DNA from: Caldilineaceae bacterium
Lineage (GTDB): Bacteria > Chloroflexota > Anaerolineae > Caldilineales > Caldilineaceae
Length of the DNA: 50,693 nt
Direction of reading: 5' to 3'
Assembly: GCA_020845455.1 (NCBI GenBank)
Contig: JADLFO010000094.1
Span: 1-50,693, forward strand
Shown here: positions 1-9,990 of the stretch, piece by piece
Layout of the letters: each line of letters starts with the position of its first letter
How positions within the stretch are numbered: the first letter of the stretch is position 1
Notes under the pieces: generated by a model
What the model was told of the DNA's origin: nothing
The model's database searches: none
The model's input: only the letters and a program-made list of their open reading frames with translations
Translations under genes and position numbers: made by a program

Positions 1-117
1 CCAGGCATGCGCTGGAGCCGCCGTGGGGCCGAACACCTCCTGCCCATTCGCACGGCCGTCATGAGCAAGTGCTTCGACGCCACCTGGACCGCCACCCAAA
101 ATCTGCCCCTAACGTGA
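1..117 (+). CDS. C-terminal end of an ISKra4-like transposase (partial)
   Basis: Frame 1 is open from the window edge to a TGA at 115-117 and gives 38 residues. The motif RWSRRGAEHLLPIR, followed by a VMSxxFDxTW-like tail, is typical of the C-terminus of ISKra4-type transposases. This is recognition by motif memory, not a database hit. The rest of the element lies outside the window. No clear terminal inverted repeat was identified in the following 100 bases, so the right end of the element was not placed. Reverse transcribed or host-gene alternatives were not considered better. Confidence 0.6.
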   Translation, partial: PGMRWSRRGAEHLLPIRTAVMSKCFDATWTATQNLPLT

Positions 118-142
118 GATAGACCCTGTCCCAAACCGGTCG

Positions 143-171
143 TTGCGCCGGGCATCTTTGGGTGCTATAGT
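143..171 (+). promoter_or_regulatory. Possible sigma-70-type promoter for the amylase gene
   Basis: TTGCGC (143-148) and TATAGT (166-171) are separated by 17 bases. The start codon of the GH13 gene lies about 125 bases downstream, so the leader would be long. The match is fair rather than strong, and no start-site data exist. Confidence 0.35.
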
Positions 172-295
172 CTTGTTTTGCCGGCAACCCGGCCGCGCCG
201 TTTGCGTCAAAACGCCGGTCGCGTCAATACAGTGTCAAGCGCGCGGGGGAGTTGTCCCTCGACAGGAGATCTCTGATTTGGTAAGGAGGTAACCC

Positions 296-3200
296 ATGGC
301 GCCGGATCGTATACGCCATTGTCTGCTGCGGCTCTTGACGGCCCTGGCCCTGCTGAGTCCGCCGCTCTTCGTTCTGGGGCCGCAGCGTGCGCTGGCAGCG
401 CATACCCCGCCCCCCAGCGCCGTCACGCTGGCCGGCAGCCTGGAAAGCGAAGCCACGGACAACACCTGCGGCGATTGGGACCCCGGCTGCGCGGGCGCGC
501 ATTTCGCCCCCCAGGGCAACGGCGTCTATCTCTTCGCCGCGGCGGCCCTCCCCGCCGGCGCGTGGGAGTATAAGGTGGCGATCAACGACGGCTGGGGAGA
601 AAACTACGGAGTCAACTTTCAGCAGAACGGCCCCAACATCAATCTCAGCCTAGACGCACCGCGCGCCGTGCGCTTCTATTATGACCACAAGGCCCACTAC
701 ATTGCCGACGACGTGCGCAACACAATCTACACCGTGCCCGGCAGCTTTAACAGCGAACTCGACTGCGCGGGGGACTGGCAGCCGGAATGTCTGCAAACCC
801 TGATGAGCGATGTCGACGGCGACGGCGTCTTTACCCTGGTGAGCGAAGCGCTGCCTGCCGGCGACTATGAATTCAAGATCGCCACCGGCGAGAGTTGGTC
901 CAACCCCAACTATGGCCAGGGGGGCGGCAGCGCCAATATCCCTTTCAGCGTGCCGGGCAGCGGCTACCGCGTCACTTTCAGCTTCGATACGGCCACTAAT
1001 ACGCCTGGGGTCAACGTGCTGAGCCTTGGCCCAAGACCGGACAACAATGTGGAATGGGACGGGCTGCGCCACGACTCGCGCGACCCGCTCTATCGCACGC
1101 CGGGCGGGGCTGTGCCGGCGGGCCAAGCGGTCCGCATCCGCTTCCGCACCTTCCACGACGACGTCACCGCGGTCAAGCTGCGTCTCTTTGACCTCAACGC
1201 CGACAGCCAGCGCATCCTGCCCATGAGTTTGGCCGCCGGCGACGTGGACTGCTACGGCGCAGCGCCGGCGGGCTATACCTGCGATTTCTGGGAGGTGACG
1301 CTCAATGAGCCGTCGCCCAACAACCTCTGGTACCGCTTTATCGTCAGCGACGGCAGCGATACCGGCTACTATGCCGACAACAGCGCCGCGCTCGACGGCG
1401 GTCTGGGCGCGGCCGGCGACGAGATGGTGGACAACAGCTATGCCTTGATGTTCTATGACCCGGCCTTCAGCGCCCCCGCCTGGGCGCGCAGCGCCGTGAT
1501 CTACCAGGTCTTTCCCGACCGCTTCCGCAATGGCCGCTCCAACAACGACGCGCAGACCGACGAAGTGCGCTATGACGACCCGACGCTGGCGCTGCCGTGG
1601 GGCACGCCGCCGGAGGGCTACTGCCGCAACTACAGCGATGGGACCACCAACTGTCCCTGGCGCTTCGACGACACCCCGCCTGACTCCAGCCCCGCCAAGG
1701 AGCAGCCGCGCGGGCGCGACTATTACGGCGGCGACCTGCGCGGCGTCGATCAAAATCTCGACTATCTGCGGGCGCTGGGCGTCACCACGCTCTACTTCAA
1801 CCCGATCTTCGACGCCGGCTCCAACCACAGCTATGACACGCAGGACTATCTGCGCATCGACCCCTACTTCGGCACGCAGAAGGACTGGGAGAACCTCGTC
1901 AAACATGCCGGCGACCGCGGCATGCGCATCGTGCTCGACGGCGTCTTCAACCATCTCTCGTCGGACAGCCCCTTCTTCGACCGCTATCACCACTACCCGA
2001 CCGACGGCGCGTGCGAAAGCCTAAACTCGCCCTATCGCGACTGGTTCTATTTCCGCGAGGTGGGCGCAGGCGCGGGCAAATGTGCGGGCAGCGCCGGGCC
2101 GAACTCGGCGGACTATGACGGCTGGTTCGGTTTTGACAGCATCCCCGTGCTCAACAAAAGCAACCCGGAGGTGGTGGACTACTTTATCGCCGCCCCCGAC
2201 AGCGTCACGCGCCACTGGCTCGACCAGGGCGCGGGCGGCTGGCGGCTGGACGTGATGGGCGATGCGTCGTTCCCGGACGGCTACTGGGAACAGTTCCGCA
2301 GTGTGGTGCGCGCGACCCAGCCCGATGCGCTGATCATCGGCGAACTGTGGCAGAAGGACAGCACGCTGCTGCGCTATCTGCGCGGCGACCGCGCCGACAC
2401 GACCATGAACTACCGGCTGCGCGACGCGGTCATCGGGCTGCTTGCCCCAGGCAGTTTTGACAGCAAGGGCTTTGCCGACAGCGGCCGCGTCCTGGCCCCT
2501 TCCGAGTTCGCCAACCGGTTGGCCGCCATCCGTGAAGATTACCCAGACGCCGCCTACTACTCGCTGATGAACCTGCTCGACAGCCACGACACCGAGCGCC
2601 TGCTGTGGACACTGACCCCCGGCACAGAGACGACGGCCAACAAAGAGCTAAACGCCGCCAACCTGGCCGAGGGCAAACAGCGCATGCGGCTTGCCTCGCT
2701 CATCCAGTTCACCGTGCCCGGCGCGCCGACCGTCTTCTACGGCGATGAGGTCGGGCTGACCGGCGACGACGACCCCGATGACCGCCGCACCTACCCCTGG
2801 GCGGATCGCGGCGGGTCGCCCGACGCCGACCTGCTGGCGCACTATCAGGCGTTGGCGACGCTGCGCCGCCAAAACCCAGTCCTCGTCGACGGCGACCTGC
2901 GCATCCTGTGGGCCGACGACAGCAGCGGGGTGGTGGCCTATGGCCGCAAGGCGGGCGACCAGGCGGCGGTGATTGTCGTCAACCGCAGCAGCGCCGCCAA
3001 CTCGACCCCAATCCCCGTGGCCGGTTATCTGCCGGACGGCGTGACGCTGCGGCCGGCGCTGGTGGTGGGCAGCGGCGGGGGGGCGACGACCGTCAGCGGC
3101 GGCGAACTGCCCAGCACAGTGGGGCCGATGAGCGCGGTCGTGCTGGTCACCGGCAGCGCCGACTTGACGCCGCCGGACGCGCCGGCGCAGTTTGCCGTGA

Positions 3201-4486
3201 CTGCCGAGGGCGACGGCGAGGTCAGCCTGAGTTGGAACCCTGTGGAAAGCGCGGCTGCCTACGCCGTCTACCGCAGCCCGCTCAGCGGGGGCGGTTTTGT
3301 CGAGGCAGGTACGACGACGGAAACGACCTTTACGGACACGGGCCTGCGCAACGGGCAGCGGTTCTTCTATGTTGTACGCGCCCTGGACAGCGCGGGCAGC
3401 GAGAGCGCCAATTCCAACGAGGTGAGCGCACTGCCCCACTACACCATCGGCTGGTCCAACCTGCAGTGGCCGTCCACGCTCGAACACACGATCAGCGCGG
3501 TCAACCGCACCGGCAGCGTCTACGGCCAGGTCTGGATCGACGGCGTGACCAATCAGCCCGGCGCGACACCCACGCTGCTGGCGCAGCTTGGCTTTGGGCC
3601 GGATGGCAGCGACCCCAGCGGGGAGGGCTGGACCTGGGTCGACGCGGTCTTTAATGCCGACGCGGGCAACAACGACGAGTTTGTCGCCGGCCTGCTGCCC
3701 GACGCCGCCGGCACGTTCGACTATGCCTACCGCTACAGCACGGCCGGGGGCAGCGACTGGGTCTACGCCGATCTGGACGGCAGCGGCAACGGCTACAGCC
3801 CAGCACAGGCGGGCAGCCTGACCGTCAACAGCAGCGGCGACACGACCGCGCCCGCCGCGCCGATGGGCCTCCAGGTGACCGCGGCCTCGCCCGACGGCAT
3901 CAGCTTGGTCTGGGACGCGCTGGCCGGCGACGACACGCTCTATGGCTACGAGGTGCTGCGCGGCAGCGCGGCCAATGGGCCGTACACGCTCGCCGCCACG
4001 GTGATAGAGCCGGCCTTCACCGATAACGACGTGGAGTCGGGCGCAACCTACTACTACGTCGTGCGGGCGCTCGACCTCTCGTTCAACAGATCGGGCAACT
4101 CCGCCGAAGTCAGCGCCACGGCGGCGCTGCGCACGGTGAGCCTGGTCTTCAACGTCACCGTCCCGTCCGGTACCGACGCCAGCGGGAGATCGGTCTACAT
4201 CGCCGGTTTTCTGGACCGGCTGGAGGGCGATTTGCCCCAGTGGGACCCCGCCGGGGTCGTGCTGACGCGCGTCGACGCTACCCACTGGACGATCACGCTC
4301 GCCGGCATCGAGAGCACCCAGATCGAGTACAAATATGCGCTCGGCTCCTGGGACTATGTTGAAAAGGACAGCGCGTGTGGCGAGATCGCCAACCGGCAAC
4401 TGACGCTGGCCTACGGCGCAGACGGCACGCAGACGGTCGACGACACGGTGGCGAACTGGCGCAACGTGTCGCCCTGTGGAAACTGA
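296..4486 (+). CDS. Secreted multidomain GH13 alpha-amylase/pullulanase-type glycoside hydrolase
   Basis: A 1396-residue secreted enzyme expected to hydrolyse alpha-glucans outside the cell. A strong Shine-Dalgarno AAGGAGGT (283-290) fixes the ATG. Residues 1-34 are a signal peptide with cleavage near ALA-A. Two X25-like repeats follow (about 40-130 and 140-235, each with a D-W-P-C pattern), then a GH13 N-terminal E-set domain (about 250-365). The catalytic barrel starts near 395. It carries region I VLDGVFNH (546-553), nucleophile D652 in GWRLDVMGD, acid/base E683 in IIGELWQ and D765 in LLDSHDTERL. The C-terminal third has an Fn3 domain (about 959-1048), a carbohydrate-binding-like domain (about 1048-1180), a second Fn3 (about 1183-1278) and a CBM20/X25-like starch-binding end. 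All three GH13 catalytic residues are present. Substrate preference between amylase, neopullulanase and pullulanase cannot be decided by eye. Confidence 0.9.
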   Translation: MAPDRIRHCLLRLLTALALLSPPLFVLGPQRALAAHTPPPSAVTLAGSLESEATDNTCGDWDPGCAGAHFAPQGNGVYLFAAAALPAGAWEYKVAINDGWGENYGVNFQQNGPNINLSLDAPRAVRFYYDHKAHYIADDVRNTIYTVPGSFNSELDCAGDWQPECLQTLMSDVDGDGVFTLVSEALPAGDYEFKIATGESWSNPNYGQGGGSANIPFSVPGSGYRVTFSFDTATNTPGVNVLSLGPRPDNNVEWDGLRHDSRDPLYRTPGGAVPAGQAVRIRFRTFHDDVTAVKLRLFDLNADSQRILPMSLAAGDVDCYGAAPAGYTCDFWEVTLNEPSPNNLWYRFIVSDGSDTGYYADNSAALDGGLGAAGDEMVDNSYALMFYDPAFSAPAWARSAVIYQVFPDRFRNGRSNNDAQTDEVRYDDPTLALPWGTPPEGYCRNYSDGTTNCPWRFDDTPPDSSPAKEQPRGRDYYGGDLRGVDQNLDYLRALGVTTLYFNPIFDAGSNHSYDTQDYLRIDPYFGTQKDWENLVKHAGDRGMRIVLDGVFNHLSSDSPFFDRYHHYPTDGACESLNSPYRDWFYFREVGAGAGKCAGSAGPNSADYDGWFGFDSIPVLNKSNPEVVDYFIAAPDSVTRHWLDQGAGGWRLDVMGDASFPDGYWEQFRSVVRATQPDALIIGELWQKDSTLLRYLRGDRADTTMNYRLRDAVIGLLAPGSFDSKGFADSGRVLAPSEFANRLAAIREDYPDAAYYSLMNLLDSHDTERLLWTLTPGTETTANKELNAANLAEGKQRMRLASLIQFTVPGAPTVFYGDEVGLTGDDDPDDRRTYPWADRGGSPDADLLAHYQALATLRRQNPVLVDGDLRILWADDSSGVVAYGRKAGDQAAVIVVNRSSAANSTPIPVAGYLPDGVTLRPALVVGSGGGATTVSGGELPSTVGPMSAVVLVTGSADLTPPDAPAQFAVTAEGDGEVSLSWNPVESAAAYAVYRSPLSGGGFVEAGTTTETTFTDTGLRNGQRFFYVVRALDSAGSESANSNEVSALPHYTIGWSNLQWPSTLEHTISAVNRTGSVYGQVWIDGVTNQPGATPTLLAQLGFGPDGSDPSGEGWTWVDAVFNADAGNNDEFVAGLLPDAAGTFDYAYRYSTAGGSDWVYADLDGSGNGYSPAQAGSLTVNSSGDTTAPAAPMGLQVTAASPDGISLVWDALAGDDTLYGYEVLRGSAANGPYTLAATVIEPAFTDNDVESGATYYYVVRALDLSFNRSGNSAEVSATAALRTVSLVFNVTVPSGTDASGRSVYIAGFLDRLEGDLPQWDPAGVVLTRVDATHWTITLAGIESTQIEYKYALGSWDYVEKDSACGEIANRQLTLAYGADGTQTVDDTVANWRNVSPCGN

Positions 4487-4554
4487 CCTGGACGGCGCAG
4501 CGGTAGACACGGCTAGACGGCGGGCGAAGCCGGCGATCTATAGGGGGTCACAGA

Positions 4555-4574
4555 CGGCGGTTGGAAAACCGCCG
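4555..4574. repeat. REP-like palindrome, CGGCGGTT-GGAA-AACCGCCG
   Basis: Perfect 8-bp arms with a GGAA loop, followed by CTA, in the gap between two convergent genes. The same design (G-rich arm, GGAAAA centre, C-rich arm) recurs at 28252-28271 and 31695-31718, and a variant occurs at 35727-35755. It may also help terminate the amylase transcript, although no T-run follows. Confidence 0.7.
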
Positions 4575-4595
4575 CTATGAGAACGTTAGATCGCG

Positions 4596-5657
4596 CTAGA
4601 AGTCGTTGTCAACCTCGACCGGGCGGTTGGTGCGCGCCGACTCGATCGCCGCCTCCAGCGCGGCTACCACGCGCGCCCCGTCCACCACCGAGGTCAACGG
4701 CTCGGCCTTGCCCTGGATGCAGTCGAGAAAGTGGCTGCACTGCTCACCCCAATACTGCACTTGCAGCGTGCCCTGCACCTTGGGTCTTTGGCCTTTGAAC
4801 TCGTCTTTGAAATCACGCACCACTTCGCTGCGATGGGTCTGCGGGTCGTTGCGGTACAGCCGTCCTCCCCACAGCGTACCCCGCGTGCCATAGATGACCA
4901 GCCGCCCGCCCGTAGGCGCGGCCCCGCGGCTGCCGGAGGCGGCGATCAGCTTGCCGAGCGCGCCGTTTGTAAAGACCATCGAAACCACATAACAGTCTTC
5001 GATGGGCAGCGTTGGCTCGGCCTTGTGGTTGGCGTAGGCGAAGACCTGTTGGACCGCCGTCTGCATGGCCCACAGCAGCACCCCCAGCGGGTGACAGCCG
5101 CCGCCGAGCAGGATGTCCTGCGGGGCGCGCGCATCGGTGCGCCAGGGCGTGTAACTGTCCGGCCCATAGTAGGCGCGCATATCCGAGATATAGTCGCCTT
5201 CGGCCAGCCAAGCCTCGCCAATCTCGCCGGCGCGATAGGCCTGGGCCATGGCCTGGTGATAGGGATCGTGGTGGACGATCTGCCCGGCCACAAAGACCAC
5301 TCCCGTCTCGCGCACATCCTGCACCAGGCGGGCGGCGTCGGCGCGTGTGGTGGTCATGGGCTTTTCACACAGCACATGTTTGCCGGCGCGCAGCGCAGCG
5401 TGGGCATGCTCGCCGTGCAGATGGTCGGGCGTACACACCGAGACCGCCTGGATATCCTCACGCCGCAGAAATTCGCCCAATGAGGTGTAGATGGCGGCGT
5501 CCGCCGCACCCAGCCGCTGGGCCTGGGCGAGCGCCTTTGCCGCGTCGACGTCCCACAGGGCGCGCACCGCGCAGCGCGGGTCCATCAAGTAGCCGCTCAG
5601 ATGCCCTTCGGCGGCCGCGCCGCCCCCGCCAAGAATGCCAACGCCGGTCCGGTCCAT
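4596..5657 (-). CDS. Gfo/Idh/MocA-family NAD(P)-dependent oxidoreductase
   Basis: A 353-residue cytoplasmic dehydrogenase of the Gfo/Idh/MocA type, a family that oxidises or reduces sugars, inositols and related compounds. The N-terminal Rossmann motif GVGILGGGG (residues 5-13) binds the nucleotide. The family signature CEKP is at 97-100 with catalytic Lys99, and GGGCHPLG contains the conserved His189. The ATG at 5657 is preceded by GGAGC at a suitable distance; a longer reading would include an unlikely W/C/R-rich extension. It lies 52 bases downstream of two Yip1-like genes on the same strand and may be co-transcribed with them. The substrate is unknown. Confidence 0.88.
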   Translation of the reverse strand: MDRTGVGILGGGGAAAEGHLSGYLMDPRCAVRALWDVDAAKALAQAQRLGAADAAIYTSLGEFLRREDIQAVSVCTPDHLHGEHAHAALRAGKHVLCEKPMTTTRADAARLVQDVRETGVVFVAGQIVHHDPYHQAMAQAYRAGEIGEAWLAEGDYISDMRAYYGPDSYTPWRTDARAPQDILLGGGCHPLGVLLWAMQTAVQQVFAYANHKAEPTLPIEDCYVVSMVFTNGALGKLIAASGSRGAAPTGGRLVIYGTRGTLWGGRLYRNDPQTHRSEVVRDFKDEFKGQRPKVQGTLQVQYWGEQCSHFLDCIQGKAEPLTSVVDGARVVAALEAAIESARTNRPVEVDNDF

Positions 5658-5709
5658 GCGCTTGCTCCGTCTATGATTAGTGTCTGGCCGACCGGTCGTG
5701 CGCCCTTGA

Positions 5710-6498
5710 CTACAGGCTGAACCGGAGCAGCGTGATCGCGCCGGCCAACAGCGCCAGCAACGCCAGCAGCACGCCCAGGGCGGCAGGCAGCGCCACACAG
5801 ACCAGCGTGCGCGCCAGGCTGAAGCCGGTGACGGCACGCGTGGCCGCCACATAGACCACCAGCGCCCACAGCAGCGCGATCAGCGTCGCCACCGCGCCCA
5901 GGCAGGGGATCGGCCCCAACGCTAACAGGATCAAGGGCAGCGCGGTATAGGCCGTGAGCGCATAAAAACGCTGCAGCGTCGTGGCCGCGCCCAAGAGCTT
6001 GGCCGTGACCATGACCCCCAGGCCGTAGACGATCCACCACGCCAGCCAACGCAAGGGCCAGTTGATCCACACCCCCACGGCGCTGAGCAGCGCCGCCAGC
6101 CAGCCGGGGAAGAAGGCAGGCTCCATCCCGGCCAGCCTTTGCACCTGGTCGAGCAGACCTTGCAGCGGCCCCAGCCAGCGCGCCGCCGCGGGGTCCAGAT
6201 GGGCCGCGGCGGCTGCCTGCGCCAGCGGGACGGCTGTGCCCAGCCGCGTCGCCGTGATCCAGGCCAGCACGACCGGCAGGATGCCGGCCACCAACGCCGC
6301 CACCACCACCAGCCCCATGCCCTGGCGCATGGACGTATTCCAGGGGCCAGGCTCGACCCCGACCTCCGCCGCCGCTGGGGGCAAGTCAAACTGCGCCTGA
6401 GCGCCCTGCAGCATCTGGCCGCGTGTGGGCAGCCAAGCCGACAGAGAGTTGGGCGGCGACGCCAGGCTGCCATCGGCGCGCAGAAAACTGCTGCTCAT
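5710..6498 (-). CDS. Yip1-family-like integral membrane protein (second of a pair)
   Basis: A 262-residue protein with a soluble N-terminus of about 60 residues followed by five or six hydrophobic segments (for example GLVVVAALVAGILPVVL and the run ending LLALLAGAITLL). This layout fits bacterial Yip1-domain proteins, whose role is unknown. The ATG at 6498 overlaps the stop of the upstream gene as ATGA, and a GGGGGAT ribosome-binding site precedes it. The two proteins share a similar plan and may work together in the membrane. The family assignment is by membrane topology and composition and is therefore moderate. Confidence 0.65.
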   Translation of the reverse strand: MSSSFLRADGSLASPPNSLSAWLPTRGQMLQGAQAQFDLPPAAAEVGVEPGPWNTSMRQGMGLVVVAALVAGILPVVLAWITATRLGTAVPLAQAAAAAHLDPAAARWLGPLQGLLDQVQRLAGMEPAFFPGWLAALLSAVGVWINWPLRWLAWWIVYGLGVMVTAKLLGAATTLQRFYALTAYTALPLILLALGPIPCLGAVATLIALLWALVVYVAATRAVTGFSLARTLVCVALPAALGVLLALLALLAGAITLLRFSL

Positions 6499-7214
6499 AG
6501 CATCCCCCCTCTCATCCCTACCAGCAGGGTAAACCCGGCGACCGCCCCCAGCACAGCCAGCACAGCCAGCGCCAGCGGCGCGACCAGCGCGGCCACCAGC
6601 GCCCGCCGCCATGAAAGATCATGCACCACTTCCACCGCCCGGTAGGCGATCAACGTGCCCCACACCGCCAACAACAGCCGGCTGACCGTCACAAACGGCA
6701 CGGCGCTGAGCAGCCCCAGCAGGTGGGGTGCGACCACCAGCGCGGTTGCGCCCATGGTCTGCGCCAGCTTGCCCTGCCCGCCCAAAAGACGGGCCGCGAT
6801 GTGGCTCACCACCCCCCAAAAGAGCCACTGCACCAGCAGCGCCAGCGGCCCAAAGAGGGAAAAAAAGATGCGGGCAGGCCCACCCTGCAATCCCATCAAC
6901 CCCAGGCTGCGATCCCAGGCGCGCCCGAAGGCCGCCTCGGCGGCTGCCAGGTCCGGGCCGGGGACCCCGCTCGCAGCCAGCCACGCGCGCCAACCCTGGA
7001 ACAGCGTCTCGCGCATGGCGTCGACGGGCGGCAGGCTGGCAGTACGCAGCAGCCCCCCCAGCAGGTGGGCGAGCGCCAAGGCCACCCCCACACAGACCAC
7101 CATAAACAGCCCCTCGATCCAGGGGTCGTCGTCGTCGGCTAGGGTGATAAACGGGTCGGCATCCAACACCAATGCCTTGCCCAACAGTTTAGGATAGCTC
7201 TTTGGCTGTAGCAT
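6495..7214 (-). CDS. Yip1-family-like integral membrane protein (first of a pair)
   Basis: A 239-residue membrane protein. After a short N-terminal cytoplasmic stretch with an acidic DDDDP motif, hydrophobic segments occur near residues 35-55, 120-140 and 150-200, and in the last 30 residues. The gene starts with ATG at 7214 and overlaps the next gene by four bases (ATGA), so translation is probably coupled. It is the first gene of the minus-strand run Yip1-Yip1-oxidoreductase. It faces the polyamine operon across a 286-base divergent spacer. No catalytic motif was seen. Confidence 0.6.
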   Translation of the reverse strand: MLQPKSYPKLLGKALVLDADPFITLADDDDPWIEGLFMVVCVGVALALAHLLGGLLRTASLPPVDAMRETLFQGWRAWLAASGVPGPDLAAAEAAFGRAWDRSLGLMGLQGGPARIFFSLFGPLALLVQWLFWGVVSHIAARLLGGQGKLAQTMGATALVVAPHLLGLLSAVPFVTVSRLLLAVWGTLIAYRAVEVVHDLSWRRALVAALVAPLALAVLAVLGAVAGFTLLVGMRGGML

Positions 7215-7500
7215 ACAGCGCCTCTCGGCTTTGACAGGTTCAAGGCCAGGCGCGCCGCGGCCCGGCCTGATCCATCATAGCATAGCGCCAGGGGCGGTGC
7301 AATCGTCTACCGCAATCTTTCCCCCGGCGCTTACGCCTTAGGGTCACGCATCGCGCCCCCCAACTCGGCGGAAAAGCGCATTCGACAATCGGCAGCCGTA
7401 ATTTGACGCGCACCCCAAATGCCCTTACCATTTCGCTTGGTCTTTTTTCCCAAGCGGATCGAAAACAAACGTTTTGAGATAGGTCAAGGACAGAAGCAAG
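7215..7500. promoter_or_regulatory. Divergent intergenic region with an inverted repeat upstream of the polyamine operon
   Basis: This spacer separates the Yip1 run from the arginine decarboxylase. It holds the inverted repeat CGCTTGG (7434-7440), nine bases, CCAAGCG (7450-7456), about 45 bases before the decarboxylase start. That position suits an operator or a leader hairpin. No convincing -35/-10 pair was found. Confidence 0.4.
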
Positions 7501-8046
7501 ATGCGTTTGATTCCTCGGAAGCTCTTTTTGACGCGCGGTGTCGGCATACATAGGGAGAAGCTGACCAGCTTCGAAATGGCGCTGCGCGAGGCGGGCATTG
7601 CCCAGTTCAACCTGGTGCGCGTCTCCTCCATCTTCCCGCCAGGCTGCAAGATCGTGAGCAAGGAAGAAGGGTTGCCGCTGCTCCAACCCGGCGAGATCGT
7701 CTTTGCCGTCTTGGCCGAGATGTCCACCAATGAGGCAGGCCGGCGCATCGCCTCTTCCATCGGCGTGGCCCGCCCTGCCGACAACGATAAATACGGCTAT
7801 CTGTCGGAACACCATACCTTTGGCGAGACCGAGCAGGAGGCAGGCGACTATGCCGAAGACCTGGCCGCCACCATGCTCGCCACCACCTTGGGCATTCAGT
7901 TCGACGCCGAAAAAGACTACAACGCCCGCCGTGAACAATATATGATGGGCGGCGAGATCGTGGACAGCACCAGCATCACCATGGCCGTGACCGCCCAGCC
8001 CGGCGGCGTCTGGACCACCACCATCGCCGCCGCCATCTTGATCTGA
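7501..8046 (+). CDS. pdaD: Pyruvoyl-dependent arginine decarboxylase
   Basis: A 181-residue proenzyme that converts arginine to agmatine and CO2 (EC 4.1.1.19), using a self-generated pyruvoyl group instead of PLP. The processing site is in RVSSIFPPGC. By analogy with the archaeal enzyme, cleavage between Ser42 and Ser43 would give a small beta chain and a pyruvoyl-capped alpha chain. Conserved SEHHTFGE ends in Glu109, the likely proton donor. The length equals that of archaeal homologues. It starts the operon with agmatinase (9-base gap) and a deoxyhypusine-synthase-like gene, so its product agmatine is handed to the next enzyme. The ribosome-binding site is weak (AAGGA about 11 bases upstream). 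The gene type is common in archaea and patchy in bacteria. Confidence 0.92.
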   Translation: MRLIPRKLFLTRGVGIHREKLTSFEMALREAGIAQFNLVRVSSIFPPGCKIVSKEEGLPLLQPGEIVFAVLAEMSTNEAGRRIASSIGVARPADNDKYGYLSEHHTFGETEQEAGDYAEDLAATMLATTLGIQFDAEKDYNARREQYMMGGEIVDSTSITMAVTAQPGGVWTTTIAAAILI

Positions 8047-8055
8047 CCCAGCGCC

Positions 8056-8940
8056 ATGGGACCCGACAATTTCCTGGGCCTGCCCCCCGAGGTCGCCGCT
8101 TTTGACACGGCGCGCGTGCTGGTGCTGCCGCTGCCCTTCGAGGCCACCGTCAGCTATGGCGCGGGCACGGCTCAGGGGCCGCAGGCGATCATCACCGCCT
8201 CGCAGCAGGTCGAACTCTACGACCGCGAGGTCGACGCCGAACCGGCCCTGGCCTACGGCGTGCATACGCTGGCCGCGCCCAGTCTGCCCGGCGACCCGGA
8301 AGCCGCGGTGATGGCGATTGCCGAGGCCACGCAAGCCGCCGCCGCCACCGGCAAATTCGTCGTCGGGTTGGGCGGTGAACACACGGTCAGCGTCGGCTTT
8401 GGCCGCGGGCTGCTGGCTGCGCTGGGCGGCCCTGTCACCGTCGTCCAGATCGACGCCCACGCCGACCTGCGCGACGAATACGAAGGCTCGCCCTACAGCC
8501 ACGCCTGCGTCGCCCGCCGCCTGCTCGACCATCCCGGCGTCGAACAACTGCTTCAGCTTGGCATCCGCTCGGTCTGCCGCGAAGAAGTGGCGTTTGCGCG
8601 CAGCCGGCCCGACCGTGTGCGCATCTGGTATGCCGAGGAGGTACACGCCGGCGGCTGGCAGGCGGAACTGGCGGCGCGGCTCGCAGGCCGCCGCGTCTAT
8701 CTGACCATCGACGTGGATGGGCTGGACCCGGCCATCATTCCCGCCACCGGCACCCCCGAACCCGACGGGCTGACCTGGCGCGAGACGCTGGAGATTTTGC
8801 GTCTGGTGGGCGACACCGGCCAAGTCATCGGCCTGGACTGTGTGGAGCTGGCCCCCTACCCCGGCCAGCACGCCGCCGATTTTGCCGCGGCCAAGCTGGT
8901 CTACAAAGCCATCGGCTATGCGCTGCGCGTGGGCCGCTGA
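8056..8940 (+). CDS. speB: Agmatinase (agmatine ureohydrolase)
   Basis: A 294-residue ureohydrolase predicted to cleave agmatine to putrescine and urea with a binuclear Mn centre. The metal ligands are in place: His109 in GLGGEHT, Asp133/His135/Asp137 in QIDAHADLRD, and Asp219/Asp221 in TIDVDGLDP. The EYEGSPYSHAC stretch after the DAHAD box and the TGTPEPDGL loop favour agmatinase over arginase. It follows the decarboxylase by 9 bases without its own clear ribosome-binding site, which implies translational coupling. Together the two genes form the arginine-agmatine-putrescine route. Confidence 0.92.
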   Translation: MGPDNFLGLPPEVAAFDTARVLVLPLPFEATVSYGAGTAQGPQAIITASQQVELYDREVDAEPALAYGVHTLAAPSLPGDPEAAVMAIAEATQAAAATGKFVVGLGGEHTVSVGFGRGLLAALGGPVTVVQIDAHADLRDEYEGSPYSHACVARRLLDHPGVEQLLQLGIRSVCREEVAFARSRPDRVRIWYAEEVHAGGWQAELAARLAGRRVYLTIDVDGLDPAIIPATGTPEPDGLTWRETLEILRLVGDTGQVIGLDCVELAPYPGQHAADFAAAKLVYKAIGYALRVGR

Positions 8941-8969
8941 CCGTGCCCTGACTTTCAGAGGACTTCGCT

Positions 8970-9953
<984 letters not shown>

Positions 9954-9990
9954 ACGGGCACAGCCCAGACCGCGCCGCCAACTCTCTGTC

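Noticed and set aside
650-1993. Long minus-strand open frame of 447 codons opposite the amylase
   Set aside because: It is a shadow of the GC-rich coding strand; its A/V/R-rich translation has no family motifs, and the plus strand encodes a complete GH13 enzyme.
2648-4510. Minus-strand open frame of 620 codons opposite the amylase C-terminus
   Set aside because: Codon-position bias of the plus-strand gene explains it; there is no ribosome-binding site and the translation is compositionally odd.
7240-8871. Minus-strand frame of 543 codons opposite the polyamine genes
   Set aside because: It covers two clear plus-strand enzymes with all catalytic residues and is only their mirror frame.
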